This document shows, piece after piece, positions 9,015-16,650 of a stretch of 54,334 nt of DNA (the first letter of the stretch is position 1; the number at the start of each line of letters is the position of its first letter). The notes beneath the pieces are model-generated. The model made no database searches. It saw nothing but the letters and a program-made list of their open reading frames with translations, and was not told the origin of the DNA. The translations under genes and the position numbers were made by a program. This DNA comes from Xenococcaceae cyanobacterium MO_188.B32 (GTDB taxonomy: Bacteria > Cyanobacteriota > Cyanobacteriia > Cyanobacteriales > Xenococcaceae): positions 1 to 54,334 of the forward strand of contig JASJDJ010000027.1 of the NCBI GenBank assembly GCA_030065635.1. The letters are read 5' to 3'.

Positions 9015-9443
9015 ATGAAGAGATTAGTAAGCGCGATCGCCACGCTACTATTCACTATCGGTTTTTGGGGCTTTTCTGGAGTTACTCAGGCACAAGCAGT
9101 AGAGCTTAGTTTTAACTCTTGGCAATCATCCCCAATTTTAGCCCTATCAGCATCAGAACGTCGTAATGCTGCTGATGCTAAATTAAGAGAAGTAGGCAGA
9201 AAGATCGATCTCAATAATAGTGATGTTCGCGATTTTCGTGAATTGCGGGGATTTTATCCTAACTTAGCTAGCAAAATTATTAAAAACTCTCCCTATGAAA
9301 ACGTAGAGGATGTTTTGTCTATTCCTGGTTTGAGCGAGCGCCAAAAAGAAAGATTACAAGCTAATTTAGATAACTTTGTGGTTACCGATGTTGCTGATGT
9401 GATGACTTCTGGTGATAATCGCTATAACCCTGGAGTTTACTAA
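9015..9443 (+). CDS. psbU: Photosystem II 12-kDa extrinsic protein PsbU
   Basis: 142 residues. The chosen ATG (9015) follows a strong GGGAGGAA site; an upstream TTG in the same frame is less likely. The N-terminus is a lumen-targeting signal (MKRLVSAIATLLF...) ending near AQA. The mature part has the helix-hairpin-helix-like arrangement seen in PsbU: IDLNNSDVRDFRELRGFYP, then VEDVLSIPGLSERQ, then FVVTDVADVM near the end. PsbU stabilises the oxygen-evolving manganese cluster on the lumenal face of photosystem II. The gene is followed directly by a terminator, so it is a single-gene transcript. Confidence 0.95.
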   Translation: MKRLVSAIATLLFTIGFWGFSGVTQAQAVELSFNSWQSSPILALSASERRNAADAKLREVGRKIDLNNSDVRDFRELRGFYPNLASKIIKNSPYENVEDVLSIPGLSERQKERLQANLDNFVVTDVADVMTSGDNRYNPGVY

Positions 9444-9476
9444 AAACTACTAGCTATTTAATTAACTATTGCTTCT

Positions 9477-9505
9477 AACCACACTCTTGTCGGGTGTGGT
9501 TTTTC
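9477..9505 (+). terminator. Rho-independent terminator of psbU
   Basis: AACCACAC pairs with GTGTGGTT around a short TCTTGTCGG centre and is followed by a run of T. On the other strand the stem is preceded by an A-run, and it abuts the convergent trmB stop, so it may serve both genes. Confidence 0.85.
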
Positions 9506-10142
9506 AATTCCTTTTCTGAAACAAGACACGATAGACAGGTAGATTATCTGAGAGTACGTACAATTCTCTTTCTGTTGGCACTGGTAAAGGATTGCTATCT
9601 AACCAAGTTGCTGAATGTTGTCGAACCAAGAAAGAATTAGCTGAAAAGCGATCGCGCATCTCGATGGCGACTTCTTCTATGTCAGATTGCAGAAACACTG
9701 TACCACCGTCAACTAAATAATTTACCAAAGTATTAACTAATTCTGGTTGAACTACCCTACGTTTTTTGTGTTTTGTCTTAAACCAAGGATCGGGAAATTG
9801 GATAGTTATGTAGTTTAAAGAATTTGTTGGTAAAGATTCTAGCAGTGTGCTGGCAGAAGTATTAATATTACCAAAAAGATAGTGAAGATTATTTAAGCCT
9901 AGTTCATCTTTTTTTTGATTGGCACTAATAACTAAGGGTTCGCGAATTTCTATACCCAGGAAGTTTTTTTCTGGTTGCAGTTGTGCCATTTGTAATAAGA
10001 ATCCGCCTCTAGCACAGCCAATATCTAAATGTAGGGGATAATCTGGATTAGTGTAGACTTTATTCCAGTCTGGAAGCGCGAGCAACTGTTGAAATTTACG
10101 ACTAAGAGGATTAACGTGCTGACGAATACGAAATTTGGGCAA
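9504..10142 (-). CDS. trmB: tRNA (guanine-N7)-methyltransferase
   Basis: 212 residues, standard TrmB length. The SAM-binding motif I is HLDIGCARGGF (about 38-48), followed by FLGIEIRE. The family-specific FPDPWFKTKHKKRR (near 115-128) holds catalytic and tRNA-binding residues, and PTERELY lies near the C-terminus. It methylates G46 in the variable loop of tRNAs. It converges on psbU with a shared terminator; a TetR-family gene lies upstream in the same direction, about 65 bp away. Confidence 0.95.
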   Translation of the reverse strand: MPKFRIRQHVNPLSRKFQQLLALPDWNKVYTNPDYPLHLDIGCARGGFLLQMAQLQPEKNFLGIEIREPLVISANQKKDELGLNNLHYLFGNINTSASTLLESLPTNSLNYITIQFPDPWFKTKHKKRRVVQPELVNTLVNYLVDGGTVFLQSDIEEVAIEMRDRFSANSFLVRQHSATWLDSNPLPVPTERELYVLSDNLPVYRVLFQKRN

Positions 10143-10207
10143 ATTAGATTTCTCCTACAATTTAGATAAATTGCTTAAGTTCATTGTAGTTTTTTAACTA
10201 ATCTTCT

Positions 10208-10825
10208 TTATTCAGTAATAAGATGAGTTAAGGTATCGACTAAGCGATCGCGCTCTAAAGGAATAATATCTTTACCATGGAGTAGTTCTTGGAGCATTAT
10301 GTAATAAATTAATGACCCCATAAATATTCTGACTGTTGCTTCTTCATCGGGTAAATTTAGTTCGGGATGAGACTTAAAATACTTAGTTAAAATTTCAATT
10401 GCTGGTTTGGCTAAATTATTAACATAAGCTTTAGCTAATTCAGGAAAGCGTCCCGACTCACCAATAATGATGCGGATAAAATTTTGAAAAGCGCGATCGC
10501 TTATGGCGTGATCTAAGATTTTGCCCGCTAACTCTCTCAAAACTATTTTAGGGTCTTTTTCCAAAGATTGAGGCTCTTGCAAACCTATCGCTGTCTGAAA
10601 TTTCTCTTTAGCTAAAGCTTGAATTAGAGCATTAAACAATCCTTCTTTGTCCCCAAAGTAGCTATACACTGTAGCTTTAGAAACTCCTGCTGTTTTGGCA
10701 ACGCGATCCATGCTAGTAGCAGCATATCCATGGGCAAGAAATTCCTGCATCGCTCCTTTAAAAATAGCTTCTGTTTTTTCTGTCGATTTTTGACGTTCCG
10801 AACTTGTGGTTTCTGTAATTCTCAT
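10208..10825 (-). CDS. TetR/AcrR-family repressor
   Basis: 205 residues. The N-terminal helix-turn-helix (about 18-64) is clear: EAIFKGAMQEFLAHGYAATSM, then VAKTAGVSKATVYSYFGDKEGLF. The C-terminal half is a helical ligand-binding domain of the AcrR C-terminal type. It starts 6 bp after the stop of the phosphatase gene, so the two form an operon read leftwards, divergent from devBC. Two CTAAAC/GTTTAG palindromes in the shared promoter are the likely operators, suggesting control of both its own operon and the exporter. The inducer is unknown. Confidence 0.9.
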   Translation of the reverse strand: MRITETTSSERQKSTEKTEAIFKGAMQEFLAHGYAATSMDRVAKTAGVSKATVYSYFGDKEGLFNALIQALAKEKFQTAIGLQEPQSLEKDPKIVLRELAGKILDHAISDRAFQNFIRIIIGESGRFPELAKAYVNNLAKPAIEILTKYFKSHPELNLPDEEATVRIFMGSLIYYIMLQELLHGKDIIPLERDRLVDTLTHLITE

Positions 10826-10831
10826 TCTTTT

Positions 10832-11566
10832 TTAGTTAATTAGTATATTTTGAAGATGTTCTATCTGTAATTTATCCATGCCGATAGCTTGTAAATATTC
10901 ATTTATCCCACCATAGTGTTCATCTAAATAGTTAAATGTATCTATAATTGCTTCTGGTGGAGATAGCAATATATGAGCAAAGCCTTCTTCGATCGCCTGT
11001 TCTTGGATTGTGGCATACAAAGGGGAAACATACTTTTCACTTAAAGCATAATCTTGGGCAATGGTGGCTACTGGTACATTGGCTATAGCTAACAACAGAG
11101 CAATAATTATTCCCGTTCGATCTTTTCCTGCTGCACAATGAATTACAAATGCCGTTTGCTGAGTCGCAATTACTGACAAAATTTCTTTGATTTGTGGCGA
11201 TCGCTCTTCTAGCATAAAACAGTTATGTTTAAACAGTGTTTTCTTTGCCCATAACTGAGGAAAATTGTCTTCTTCGAGTAAAGGTAGATTAAAATAACCG
11301 ATCTCTGGCGAGCTACTCAAAATATACGGCTTTTTGTTTACCTCAGATATAGTTCGCAGATCGATAATCGTTTTTACTCCATAATCTATAATCGCTTGCT
11401 GACTCTCTAGTGATAATTTATGCAGACTATCCCCACGCAATAGAGTACGCCAGCGCGTAAGCTTACCATCAGCAGTAGCATAACCACCCAACTCTCGTAG
11501 ATTTAAACACCCTGTCAACGGTAGATGACGCTTCCCAGGTTCTCGAACATTTTCTGGTTGTTTCAT
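10832..11566 (-). CDS. Protein-tyrosine phosphatase-like protein (Y_phosphatase3 type)
   Basis: 244 residues. The catalytic P-loop is HCAAGKDRTG, with nucleophile C144 and phosphate-binding R150, in the family that has Lys-Asp within the loop. The N-terminus LTGCLNLRELGGY is typical of these phosphatases, which can act on phosphotyrosine or phosphoinositides. It is the first gene of a two-gene operon with tetR and is read from the divergent promoter shared with devB. Its link to export is unknown; its place in the operon implies co-regulation. It is cytoplasmic, with no signal peptide. Confidence 0.85.
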   Translation of the reverse strand: MKQPENVREPGKRHLPLTGCLNLRELGGYATADGKLTRWRTLLRGDSLHKLSLESQQAIIDYGVKTIIDLRTISEVNKKPYILSSSPEIGYFNLPLLEEDNFPQLWAKKTLFKHNCFMLEERSPQIKEILSVIATQQTAFVIHCAAGKDRTGIIIALLLAIANVPVATIAQDYALSEKYVSPLYATIQEQAIEEGFAHILLSPPEAIIDTFNYLDEHYGGINEYLQAIGMDKLQIEHLQNILIN

Positions 11567-11570
11567 GTTG

Positions 11571-11588
11571 CTAAACTAATCAGTTTAG
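11571..11588. promoter_or_regulatory. Probable TetR operator 1
   Basis: CTAAACTAATCAGTTTAG is an inverted repeat with 7-bp arms, placed just upstream of the phosphatase start. It shares its half-site CTAAAC with the second palindrome 43 bp away (about four helical turns, centre to centre). Confidence 0.7.
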
Positions 11589-11614
11589 TTTTATTATAGT
11601 ATTAATCAATTTAA

Positions 11615-11629
11615 ACTAAACGGTTTAGT
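11615..11629. promoter_or_regulatory. Probable TetR operator 2
   Basis: ACTAAACGGTTTAGT is a near-perfect 15-bp palindrome that ends 20 bp before devB. It has the same half-site as operator 1. It is placed to block devBC transcription; binding by the adjacent TetR protein is inferred from position and symmetry. Confidence 0.7.
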
Positions 11630-11649
11630 AATAGACGAACTAGATAGCC

Positions 11650-12843
11650 ATGAACTACATAACAGATAGCCAAGCTAAATCTTCAAAACCTCTCATAAAA
11701 AAATCTCCTGCATTGATAATTGGATTGACTTTATTCATGGCAGGAACGACGGTTTACGCTTTGCGTCAGTTTTCTCCATCTCAACCCGAACCAGTACCAC
11801 AAACAGTTATCCCAGAAATTAAGACTGTAACCGCTTTAGGAAGATTAGAACCCAGTGGAGAGATAATACAAGTATCAGTATCTTCTGCTGCTGAAGGGAA
11901 TCGGATCGAAGAGTTACTGGTAACAGAAGGAGAAGAAATTGCCAAAGGACAAATTATTGCTATTTTAGACAGTCGCGATCGCGCGGAAGCAGCTTTAAGA
12001 CAAGCAGAAGCAAGAGTTACAGTAGCCCAAGCCAATTTAGCACGGGTAAAAGCAGGGGCAAAAACAGGAGAAATTGAGGCACAGAAAGCAGCGATCGCCC
12101 GTATCGAAGCCGAACGCAGTAACGATATTGAAGCACAAACTGCCATGGTATCGCGGATGGAAGCGGAATTGAGAAACGCCCAAGTAGAATATCAAAGGTA
12201 TCAACAACTGTACGATCGGGGTGCAATTTCTACCTCCCAAAGAGATGCTAAAAAACTTACTCTAGAAACAGCCCAAGAACAACTAGCTGAAGCCAAAGCC
12301 AAGTTAAATCGTATTCGTACCGCCCAACAAAAGCAAATCGCCGAAGCCAAAGCTACTTTAAATAAAATCGCTGAAGTTCGCCCTGTAGATGTAGCAGTAG
12401 CAGCAGCAGAAGTAAAAGAGGCACAAGCAGCAGTAGCCACAGCCAAGGCAGATCTCGATCGCACTTATATTAAATCTCCCCAAGCAGGAACGGTTACTAA
12501 AATCCTCACTCGCCCTGGGGAAGTAGTGTCTGGTAATGAAGGGATAGCCAGAATCGGACAAATTAACCAGATGTATGCAGTAGCAGAAGTCTACGAAAGC
12601 GATATAAGTAAAGTTAAGTTAGGACAAAAAGCGGATATTACCAGTAGTGCCATATCGGGAAAATTAACAGGAACAGTAGAACATATCGGTTTAGAAATCC
12701 AAAGACAAGAAGTAGTCAACACCGATCCTACGGCTAACATCGATGCCAAGGTAGTAGAAGTGAAAGTCAAACTGGATGAGGAATCTACTAAAAGAGTAGC
12801 AGGGTTAACTAATTTACTCGTCAGCGTGAAAATTAACCTGTAG
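11650..12843 (+). CDS. devB: DevB-type HlyD membrane-fusion protein
   Basis: 397 residues. There is one membrane anchor near residues 21-40 (SPALIIGLTLFMAGTTVYAL), a lipoyl-like half (RIEELLVTEGEEIAKGQIIAILDSRDRAEA), a long Ala/Gln/Glu-rich coiled-coil hairpin (about 115-265), the second lipoyl half (YIKSPQAGTVTKILTRPGEVV) and a beta-barrel domain. It bridges the inner-membrane ABC exporter to an outer-membrane TolC-like channel. In Nostoc the homologous DevBCA exports heterocyst glycolipid; other paralogues may export different lipids or drugs. It is the first gene of devBC and is controlled by the divergent operator region. The repetitive coiled-coil DNA creates several spurious antisense frames. 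Confidence 0.9.
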   Translation: MNYITDSQAKSSKPLIKKSPALIIGLTLFMAGTTVYALRQFSPSQPEPVPQTVIPEIKTVTALGRLEPSGEIIQVSVSSAAEGNRIEELLVTEGEEIAKGQIIAILDSRDRAEAALRQAEARVTVAQANLARVKAGAKTGEIEAQKAAIARIEAERSNDIEAQTAMVSRMEAELRNAQVEYQRYQQLYDRGAISTSQRDAKKLTLETAQEQLAEAKAKLNRIRTAQQKQIAEAKATLNKIAEVRPVDVAVAAAEVKEAQAAVATAKADLDRTYIKSPQAGTVTKILTRPGEVVSGNEGIARIGQINQMYAVAEVYESDISKVKLGQKADITSSAISGKLTGTVEHIGLEIQRQEVVNTDPTANIDAKVVEVKVKLDEESTKRVAGLTNLLVSVKINL

Positions 12844-12868
12844 GGGCTTTTCGGGAACAGCACCTACA
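12839..12868. repeat. TGTAGGGGC palindrome between devB and devC
   Basis: TGTAGGGGC at 12839 and CACCTACA ending at 12868 pair, with GCT/AGC inside. The first bases contain the devB stop codon. In the transcript it would form a hairpin between devB and devC, possibly affecting message stability. It is of the same type as the repeats at 4653 and 38562. Confidence 0.5.
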
Positions 12869-12888
12869 AATCGACAATTGAAAAAATT

Positions 12889-14055
12889 ATGTTTAAAGCA
12901 CTAAAAAACCGAACCCCTCTGGGATGGTTGCAATTAAAACACGATAAATTTCGCTTACTAACTGCAATATCTGGAATTGCCTTTGCAGATATTTTAATTT
13001 TTATGCAGTTGGGTTTTATGAATGCCCTGTATACAACCAATACTCAATACCCACGTAAAATTCAGGGAGATATTATTTTAACCAGTACCCAAGCAACTAA
13101 TTTTAATAAATTATATACCTTTCCGCGCCGAAGACTTTATCAAGCAATGGATATACCAGGGGTAAAATCTGCCGAACCCGTCTATGTTGGTTCTCTTAAC
13201 TGGCGTAACCCTCAGAATAGAGAGAAAACTTCGATGATGGTAATTGGCTTCGATCCAGATAAACCCGCTTTTGATTTACCTGAAGTAAATAGTCAATTAT
13301 ATAAAGTTAAGATTCCTGATACGTTGTTATTCGATCGAGCCTCTAGAGGAGAATATGACAAGGTTATTAGCCAAATCGAACAAGGAAAAACCATTACTAC
13401 AGAAATCGAGCGCACTACCATAACTATTGGCGGTTTATTTCAATTAGGAGCTTCTTTTCAAGATGATGGGGCATTAATTACTAGTTCTCAAAACTATATG
13501 CGCTTATTTCCGAAAAAACGACCAGGAATGGTTAGTCTAGGTGTAATTAATCTTCAGGAAGAAAAAGATATAGAGGAAACAAGAACTTACTTAAATAATT
13601 ATCTTCCTGACGATGTTCAAGCTTATACATATCAAGAATATATAGATGCAGAACTAAATTATATTCAAGGCAGGACTCCCATTGGCTTTGTCTTTAGTTT
13701 GGGTACGATGATGGGGTTTATTGTGGGTATCGTCATCGTTTATCAAGTTCTTTCTACCGATGTGAACGATCATATGGCAGAATACGCTACTTTTAAAGCA
13801 ATGGGCTATCGTAACTCTTATTTGCTCGGTGTAGTGTTTGAAGAAGCCTTAATTTTATCCATTGTTGGCTTTATTCCCAGTGTGGCGATCGCAGCAGGAT
13901 TGTATCGTTTAACCGCTATGGCAACAGCTTTACCCATATTTTTGCCTGTATCTAGAGCCGTTACTGTATTAATCATAACAGTTGTGATGTGCGGTATCTC
14001 AGGCGCGATCGCCACTCGTAAACTTCAATCAGCAGATCCAGCAGATATATTTTAA
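12889..14055 (+). CDS. devC: DevC-type ABC exporter permease
   Basis: 388 residues. The pattern is typical of MacB/FtsX-like permeases: one N-terminal membrane segment (about 24-45), a large periplasmic domain (about 46-265), then three membrane segments near 270-295, 322-345 and 350-375. The N-terminus LKNRTPLGWLQLKHDKFRLL matches DevC proteins, as does the end ATRKLQSADPADIF. It works with DevB and an ATPase (DevA) that is not adjacent here: the likely partner gene starts at 19610. It lies 45 bp after devB, so the two are co-transcribed. A degenerate copy of its last codons lies at 14983. Confidence 0.92.
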   Translation: MFKALKNRTPLGWLQLKHDKFRLLTAISGIAFADILIFMQLGFMNALYTTNTQYPRKIQGDIILTSTQATNFNKLYTFPRRRLYQAMDIPGVKSAEPVYVGSLNWRNPQNREKTSMMVIGFDPDKPAFDLPEVNSQLYKVKIPDTLLFDRASRGEYDKVISQIEQGKTITTEIERTTITIGGLFQLGASFQDDGALITSSQNYMRLFPKKRPGMVSLGVINLQEEKDIEETRTYLNNYLPDDVQAYTYQEYIDAELNYIQGRTPIGFVFSLGTMMGFIVGIVIVYQVLSTDVNDHMAEYATFKAMGYRNSYLLGVVFEEALILSIVGFIPSVAIAAGLYRLTAMATALPIFLPVSRAVTVLIITVVMCGISGAIATRKLQSADPADIF

Positions 14056-14098
14056 TAATTTAATTGATTCCATTCTTCTTTAGTAATGCTTGATAAAA

Positions 14099-14278
14099 CT
14101 AAGAGATTTTCTCACTTTTATCGGATTGCTTAAATACTTCTTGCCTAGATTCTAAACGAATGCGCCATTTTTCATCTATTTTTGCTGTTAAATCGCATAA
14201 AGCTTTGGATTTTTGTTCGGCATCACTAGCTAACTTTAAAAGTTCTAACATAGTTTTTTCATCTGGTAATTGTTTCAT
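14099..14278 (-). CDS. Small charged protein, translationally coupled to the upstream gene
   Basis: 59 residues starting MKQLPDEKTMLELLKLA, rich in Lys and Glu, probably helical throughout. Its ATG overlaps the TGA stop of the upstream gene (ATGA at 14275-14278), which indicates coupled translation. No family is recognised. With the 115-residue gene it forms a two-gene unit divergent from an RHH gene; a regulatory or toxin-antitoxin-like role is possible but not shown by any motif. Confidence 0.6.
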   Translation of the reverse strand: MKQLPDEKTMLELLKLASDAEQKSKALCDLTAKIDEKWRIRLESRQEVFKQSDKSEKIS

Positions 14279-14622
14279 GGTAATTCTCTCAAGCGATTTA
14301 CTATCTGTTTGACACTTATTTTAGCTTCTATGGCTCTTCCTAATTCCATTCCCAAATCTTCTCCTGCTTCTAAAATTTCGTTAGCATTTACATCTACTGA
14401 TGAAAGACGATTTAAAGTAATTTCAATTCTTCTTCTTGAAATTTCTACATACAGTAAATTATTACTAAGAGAGGCAAAAAACTGAATCAGGACAACATTG
14501 TTAGGAAAACTTGAAATTATTGGCTGAATAATGTTTAGACCTTCTTTGACATCTTCTTCTATTTCCTGTAATTCTCGTGCTAAGCGATCGATAATAGCTT
14601 TAATTTCTGGAGAAAGAGACAT
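14275..14622 (-). CDS. Helical protein of unknown function, divergent from an RHH gene
   Basis: 115 residues, MSLSPEIKAIIDRLARELQEIEE and onwards: predicted to be helical, with an acidic N-terminal part and a middle hydrophobic helix (about 36-56). No catalytic motif is recognised. It is divergent from the RHH gene with only 25 bp between the starts, and its stop overlaps the start of the 59-residue gene. A truncated but otherwise very similar copy of the first half lies at 15776-15955 next to a truncated RHH copy, so the pair moved or duplicated together. A role within a regulatory module is inferred from this linkage. Confidence 0.65.
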   Translation of the reverse strand: MSLSPEIKAIIDRLARELQEIEEDVKEGLNIIQPIISSFPNNVVLIQFFASLSNNLLYVEISRRRIEITLNRLSSVDVNANEILEAGEDLGMELGRAIEAKISVKQIVNRLRELP

Positions 14623-14647
14623 TTAACTATAAACAAGGATAAATGAT

Positions 14648-14971
14648 ATGAATAGATTGACTTTAAGATTACCAGAAACATTACACCAACAATTAGTTAA
14701 CTTAGCTCAAGGAGAAGGAATTTCTCTAAATCAATATATTGTTTACGCATTAACACGCCAAGTAATTTCTGCTTATACAGTGCAAACTATCTCAAAAGAA
14801 AATATAGAAAAACAGCAAGAGAATTTCAACCATCTTTTAGCGCAATTAGGAAAAGCTGATGCAGAAGAAATTGAAACGGTGTTATCTAAACGAGAAATTG
14901 TTGAACTAGAACCAGAATTAACTCCAGATACAATTAATTGTCTCAAAGAAAAAATCAAAAATCAAAAATAA
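14648..14971 (+). CDS. Ribbon-helix-helix DNA-binding protein (HicB/Arc-like antitoxin type)
   Basis: 107 residues. The N-terminal 45 residues form a classical RHH: beta strand MNRLTLRLPETLHQQL, helix LVNLAQGEGISLNQYIVYALTRQV. This is the DNA-binding fold of HicB- or Arc-like antitoxins. The acidic C-terminal part (about 60-107) could bind a partner protein. Its start is 25 bp from the divergent 115-residue gene, so it could autoregulate both. No known toxin is adjacent. A truncated copy (33 residues) lies at 15981. Confidence 0.75.
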   Translation: MNRLTLRLPETLHQQLVNLAQGEGISLNQYIVYALTRQVISAYTVQTISKENIEKQQENFNHLLAQLGKADAEEIETVLSKREIVELEPELTPDTINCLKEKIKNQK

Positions 14972-14982
14972 TATGCTGCACA

Positions 14983-15035
14983 AGCGATCGCCTTTCGTAA
15001 ACTATAGTCAGCCGATCCTGCTGATATATTTTATT
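14983..15035 (+). pseudogene. Vestige of a second devC 3' end
   Basis: The sequence reads AIAFRKL*SADPADIFY, against AIATRKLQSADPADIF at the end of the intact devC. The Gln codon is changed to TAG and several third positions differ, so it is a diverged copy and not a recent duplication. It marks where a paralogous devC once ended. Confidence 0.75.
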
Positions 15036-15064
15036 AAAATGGGTGATAAAATTGGAACTGCGAT

Positions 15065-15748
15065 ATGATTTCAATACCTGCCAAAACTAAATTAGCAATA
15101 TTTGATATTGATGGAACACTAACTGATTCTGTTTTTGTTCATCAAAAGGCTTTTCATTCTGCTTTACGAAATGCTCAGTTGACACCTTATGATGATGATT
15201 TTTTAAAATATAAGCATCATACAGACTCTTATATTGCGAACACAATTTTTTCACTTCATCGGAAACGTAATATGACTGATGAAGACATAAATCGATTTGA
15301 GAATGATGTGTACAGACTTACTTTTAAGTATTTAAAGGGAAAACCTTTTTCAGAAATTCCTGGAGCAGTGGCTTTTGTTAATTACTTGCACTTGTATACG
15401 CCTTATGCAGTTATTTATGCTACTGGTTCGTTTCGTCGACTGGCTCTTTACAAACTTTCAATTGGATTTCCAAATGTTAACGAATCGCTATTGTTTTCTT
15501 GTAATCGTGAACAAGTAAGGGAAAAAATTGTCTTAAACGCAATCAAAAATGCCAAAAATTTTTACAAAATATCAAGCTATAAGAAAATTATCGCTTTTGG
15601 AGACGGAATCTGGGATTGGAAAGTGGCACAAAATCTGGGAATTGATTTTATTGCTGTAGGTTTTAATTGTCGTCAAACTTTTGCAGATTTTTCATGCCAA
15701 GAATATTTTGACGATTTTATGGGACAACAATTATTATTTGAAAATTAG
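15065..15748 (+). CDS. HAD-family hydrolase
   Basis: 227 residues. HAD motif I is DIDGTLTDS (residues 14-22, nucleophile D14 and acid D16), followed by a helical cap, ATGSFRR (motif II region), and AFGDGIWDWKVA (motif IV, acidic GDGxxD). It is probably a small-molecule phosphatase of the phosphoglycolate phosphatase-like class; the substrate is unknown. It follows the devC vestige and is preceded by GGAACTG. It is bracketed by the two copies of the RHH module, so it lies in a rearranged patch. Confidence 0.8.
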   Translation: MISIPAKTKLAIFDIDGTLTDSVFVHQKAFHSALRNAQLTPYDDDFLKYKHHTDSYIANTIFSLHRKRNMTDEDINRFENDVYRLTFKYLKGKPFSEIPGAVAFVNYLHLYTPYAVIYATGSFRRLALYKLSIGFPNVNESLLFSCNREQVREKIVLNAIKNAKNFYKISSYKKIIAFGDGIWDWKVAQNLGIDFIAVGFNCRQTFADFSCQEYFDDFMGQQLLFEN

Positions 15749-15775
15749 GAAATTTTGAATTCTTTTTCTTGAGAT

Positions 15776-15955
15776 TTATACATAAATTAAATTATTACTA
15801 AGAGAAGCAAAAAACTGAATCAGGACAACATTATTAGGAAAACTTGCAATTATTGGCTGAATAATATTTAGACCTTCTTTGACATCTTCTTCTATTTCCT
15901 GTAATTCTCGTGCTAAGCGAGCGATAAGAGTTTTAATTTCTGGAGAAAGAGACAT
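15776..15955 (-). pseudogene. Truncated duplicate of the 115-residue gene
   Basis: The first 58 codons match the gene at 14275-14622 almost exactly (MSLSPEIKTLIARLARELQEIEE), but a stop follows SNNLIYV, where the full gene continues YVEISRRRI. It is part of a roughly 290-bp duplicated segment that also contains the start of the RHH gene. Confidence 0.8.
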
Positions 15956-15980
15956 TTAACTATAAACAAGGATAAATGAT

Positions 15981-16082
15981 ATGGACAGATTAACTTTGAG
16001 ATTACCAGAAACATTACATCAACAATTAACCAATTTAGCTGAGGAAGAAGGAATTTCTCTTCATCAATTTTTAATTTATTGA
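15981..16082 (+). pseudogene. Truncated duplicate of the RHH gene
   Basis: 33 codons, MDRLTLRLPETLHQQLTNLA to SLHQFLIY, then TGA. It retains the beta strand and most of the first helices of the RHH domain but lacks the C-terminal part of the 107-residue parent at 14648. The 25-bp spacer to its divergent partner is preserved. Confidence 0.8.
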
Positions 16083-16110
16083 TTATTAATTGCTCAATTA
16101 CTGTTAAATA

Positions 16111-16650
16111 ATGTACGAAATTATGACTCTCGAACGAACAATTGCTAATTCATTTCAAATGGACGATCGAACTTGGTCGCGTCATGCTAATCCTTGGAGT
16201 GTCTGGACTCGCTTTACTGTCTTACCATTGCTCATTTTAGCTATTTGGAGTCGAGTATGGCTTGGGTGGTTATCTCTTTTACCTATTGCGATCGCGCTCT
16301 TTTGGATGTGGTTTAATCCTCGCTTATTTCCTAAGCCAGAAACAACTAATAATTGGGCTTCAAAAGCAGTTTTAGGGGAGAGAGTTTGGCTTAATCGCGA
16401 TCGAATTCCCGTACCCAAACATCACCAAAGAGTCCCCAATATTCTTAGTATAATTTCTGCTTTAGGGATACCTTTTTTAATTTTAGGTTTAGTTAATCTA
16501 GAAATTTACCCTACTCTAATGGGTGTAATTCTTATTAGCATGGGTAAATTGTGGTTTATCGATCGCATGGTTTGGCTTTACGAAGATATGAAAGATGATA
16601 ATTTTTTTATCGTAGCTGGTTGTATTGAAAAGTTTGTCGATCGTGGTTAA
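16111..16650 (+). CDS. Membrane protein, DUF6653-like
   Basis: 179 residues. An N-terminal amphipathic part, MDDRTWSRHANPWSVWTRF, is followed by two hydrophobic segments (about 34-68) and two more (about 109-145). The opening resembles proteins grouped as DUF6653, whose function is not known. The stop overlaps by 4 bp with the convergent gene. The start could also be the ATG five codons in. There is no operon partner on this strand. Confidence 0.6.
   Translation: MYEIMTLERTIANSFQMDDRTWSRHANPWSVWTRFTVLPLLILAIWSRVWLGWLSLLPIAIALFWMWFNPRLFPKPETTNNWASKAVLGERVWLNRDRIPVPKHHQRVPNILSIISALGIPFLILGLVNLEIYPTLMGVILISMGKLWFIDRMVWLYEDMKDDNFFIVAGCIEKFVDRG

Noticed and set aside
11781-12863. Several antisense frames within devB
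   Set aside because: They mirror the repetitive Ala/Gln/Glu coiled coil and have biased Ser/Cys/Phe composition; no ribosome sites or homology.
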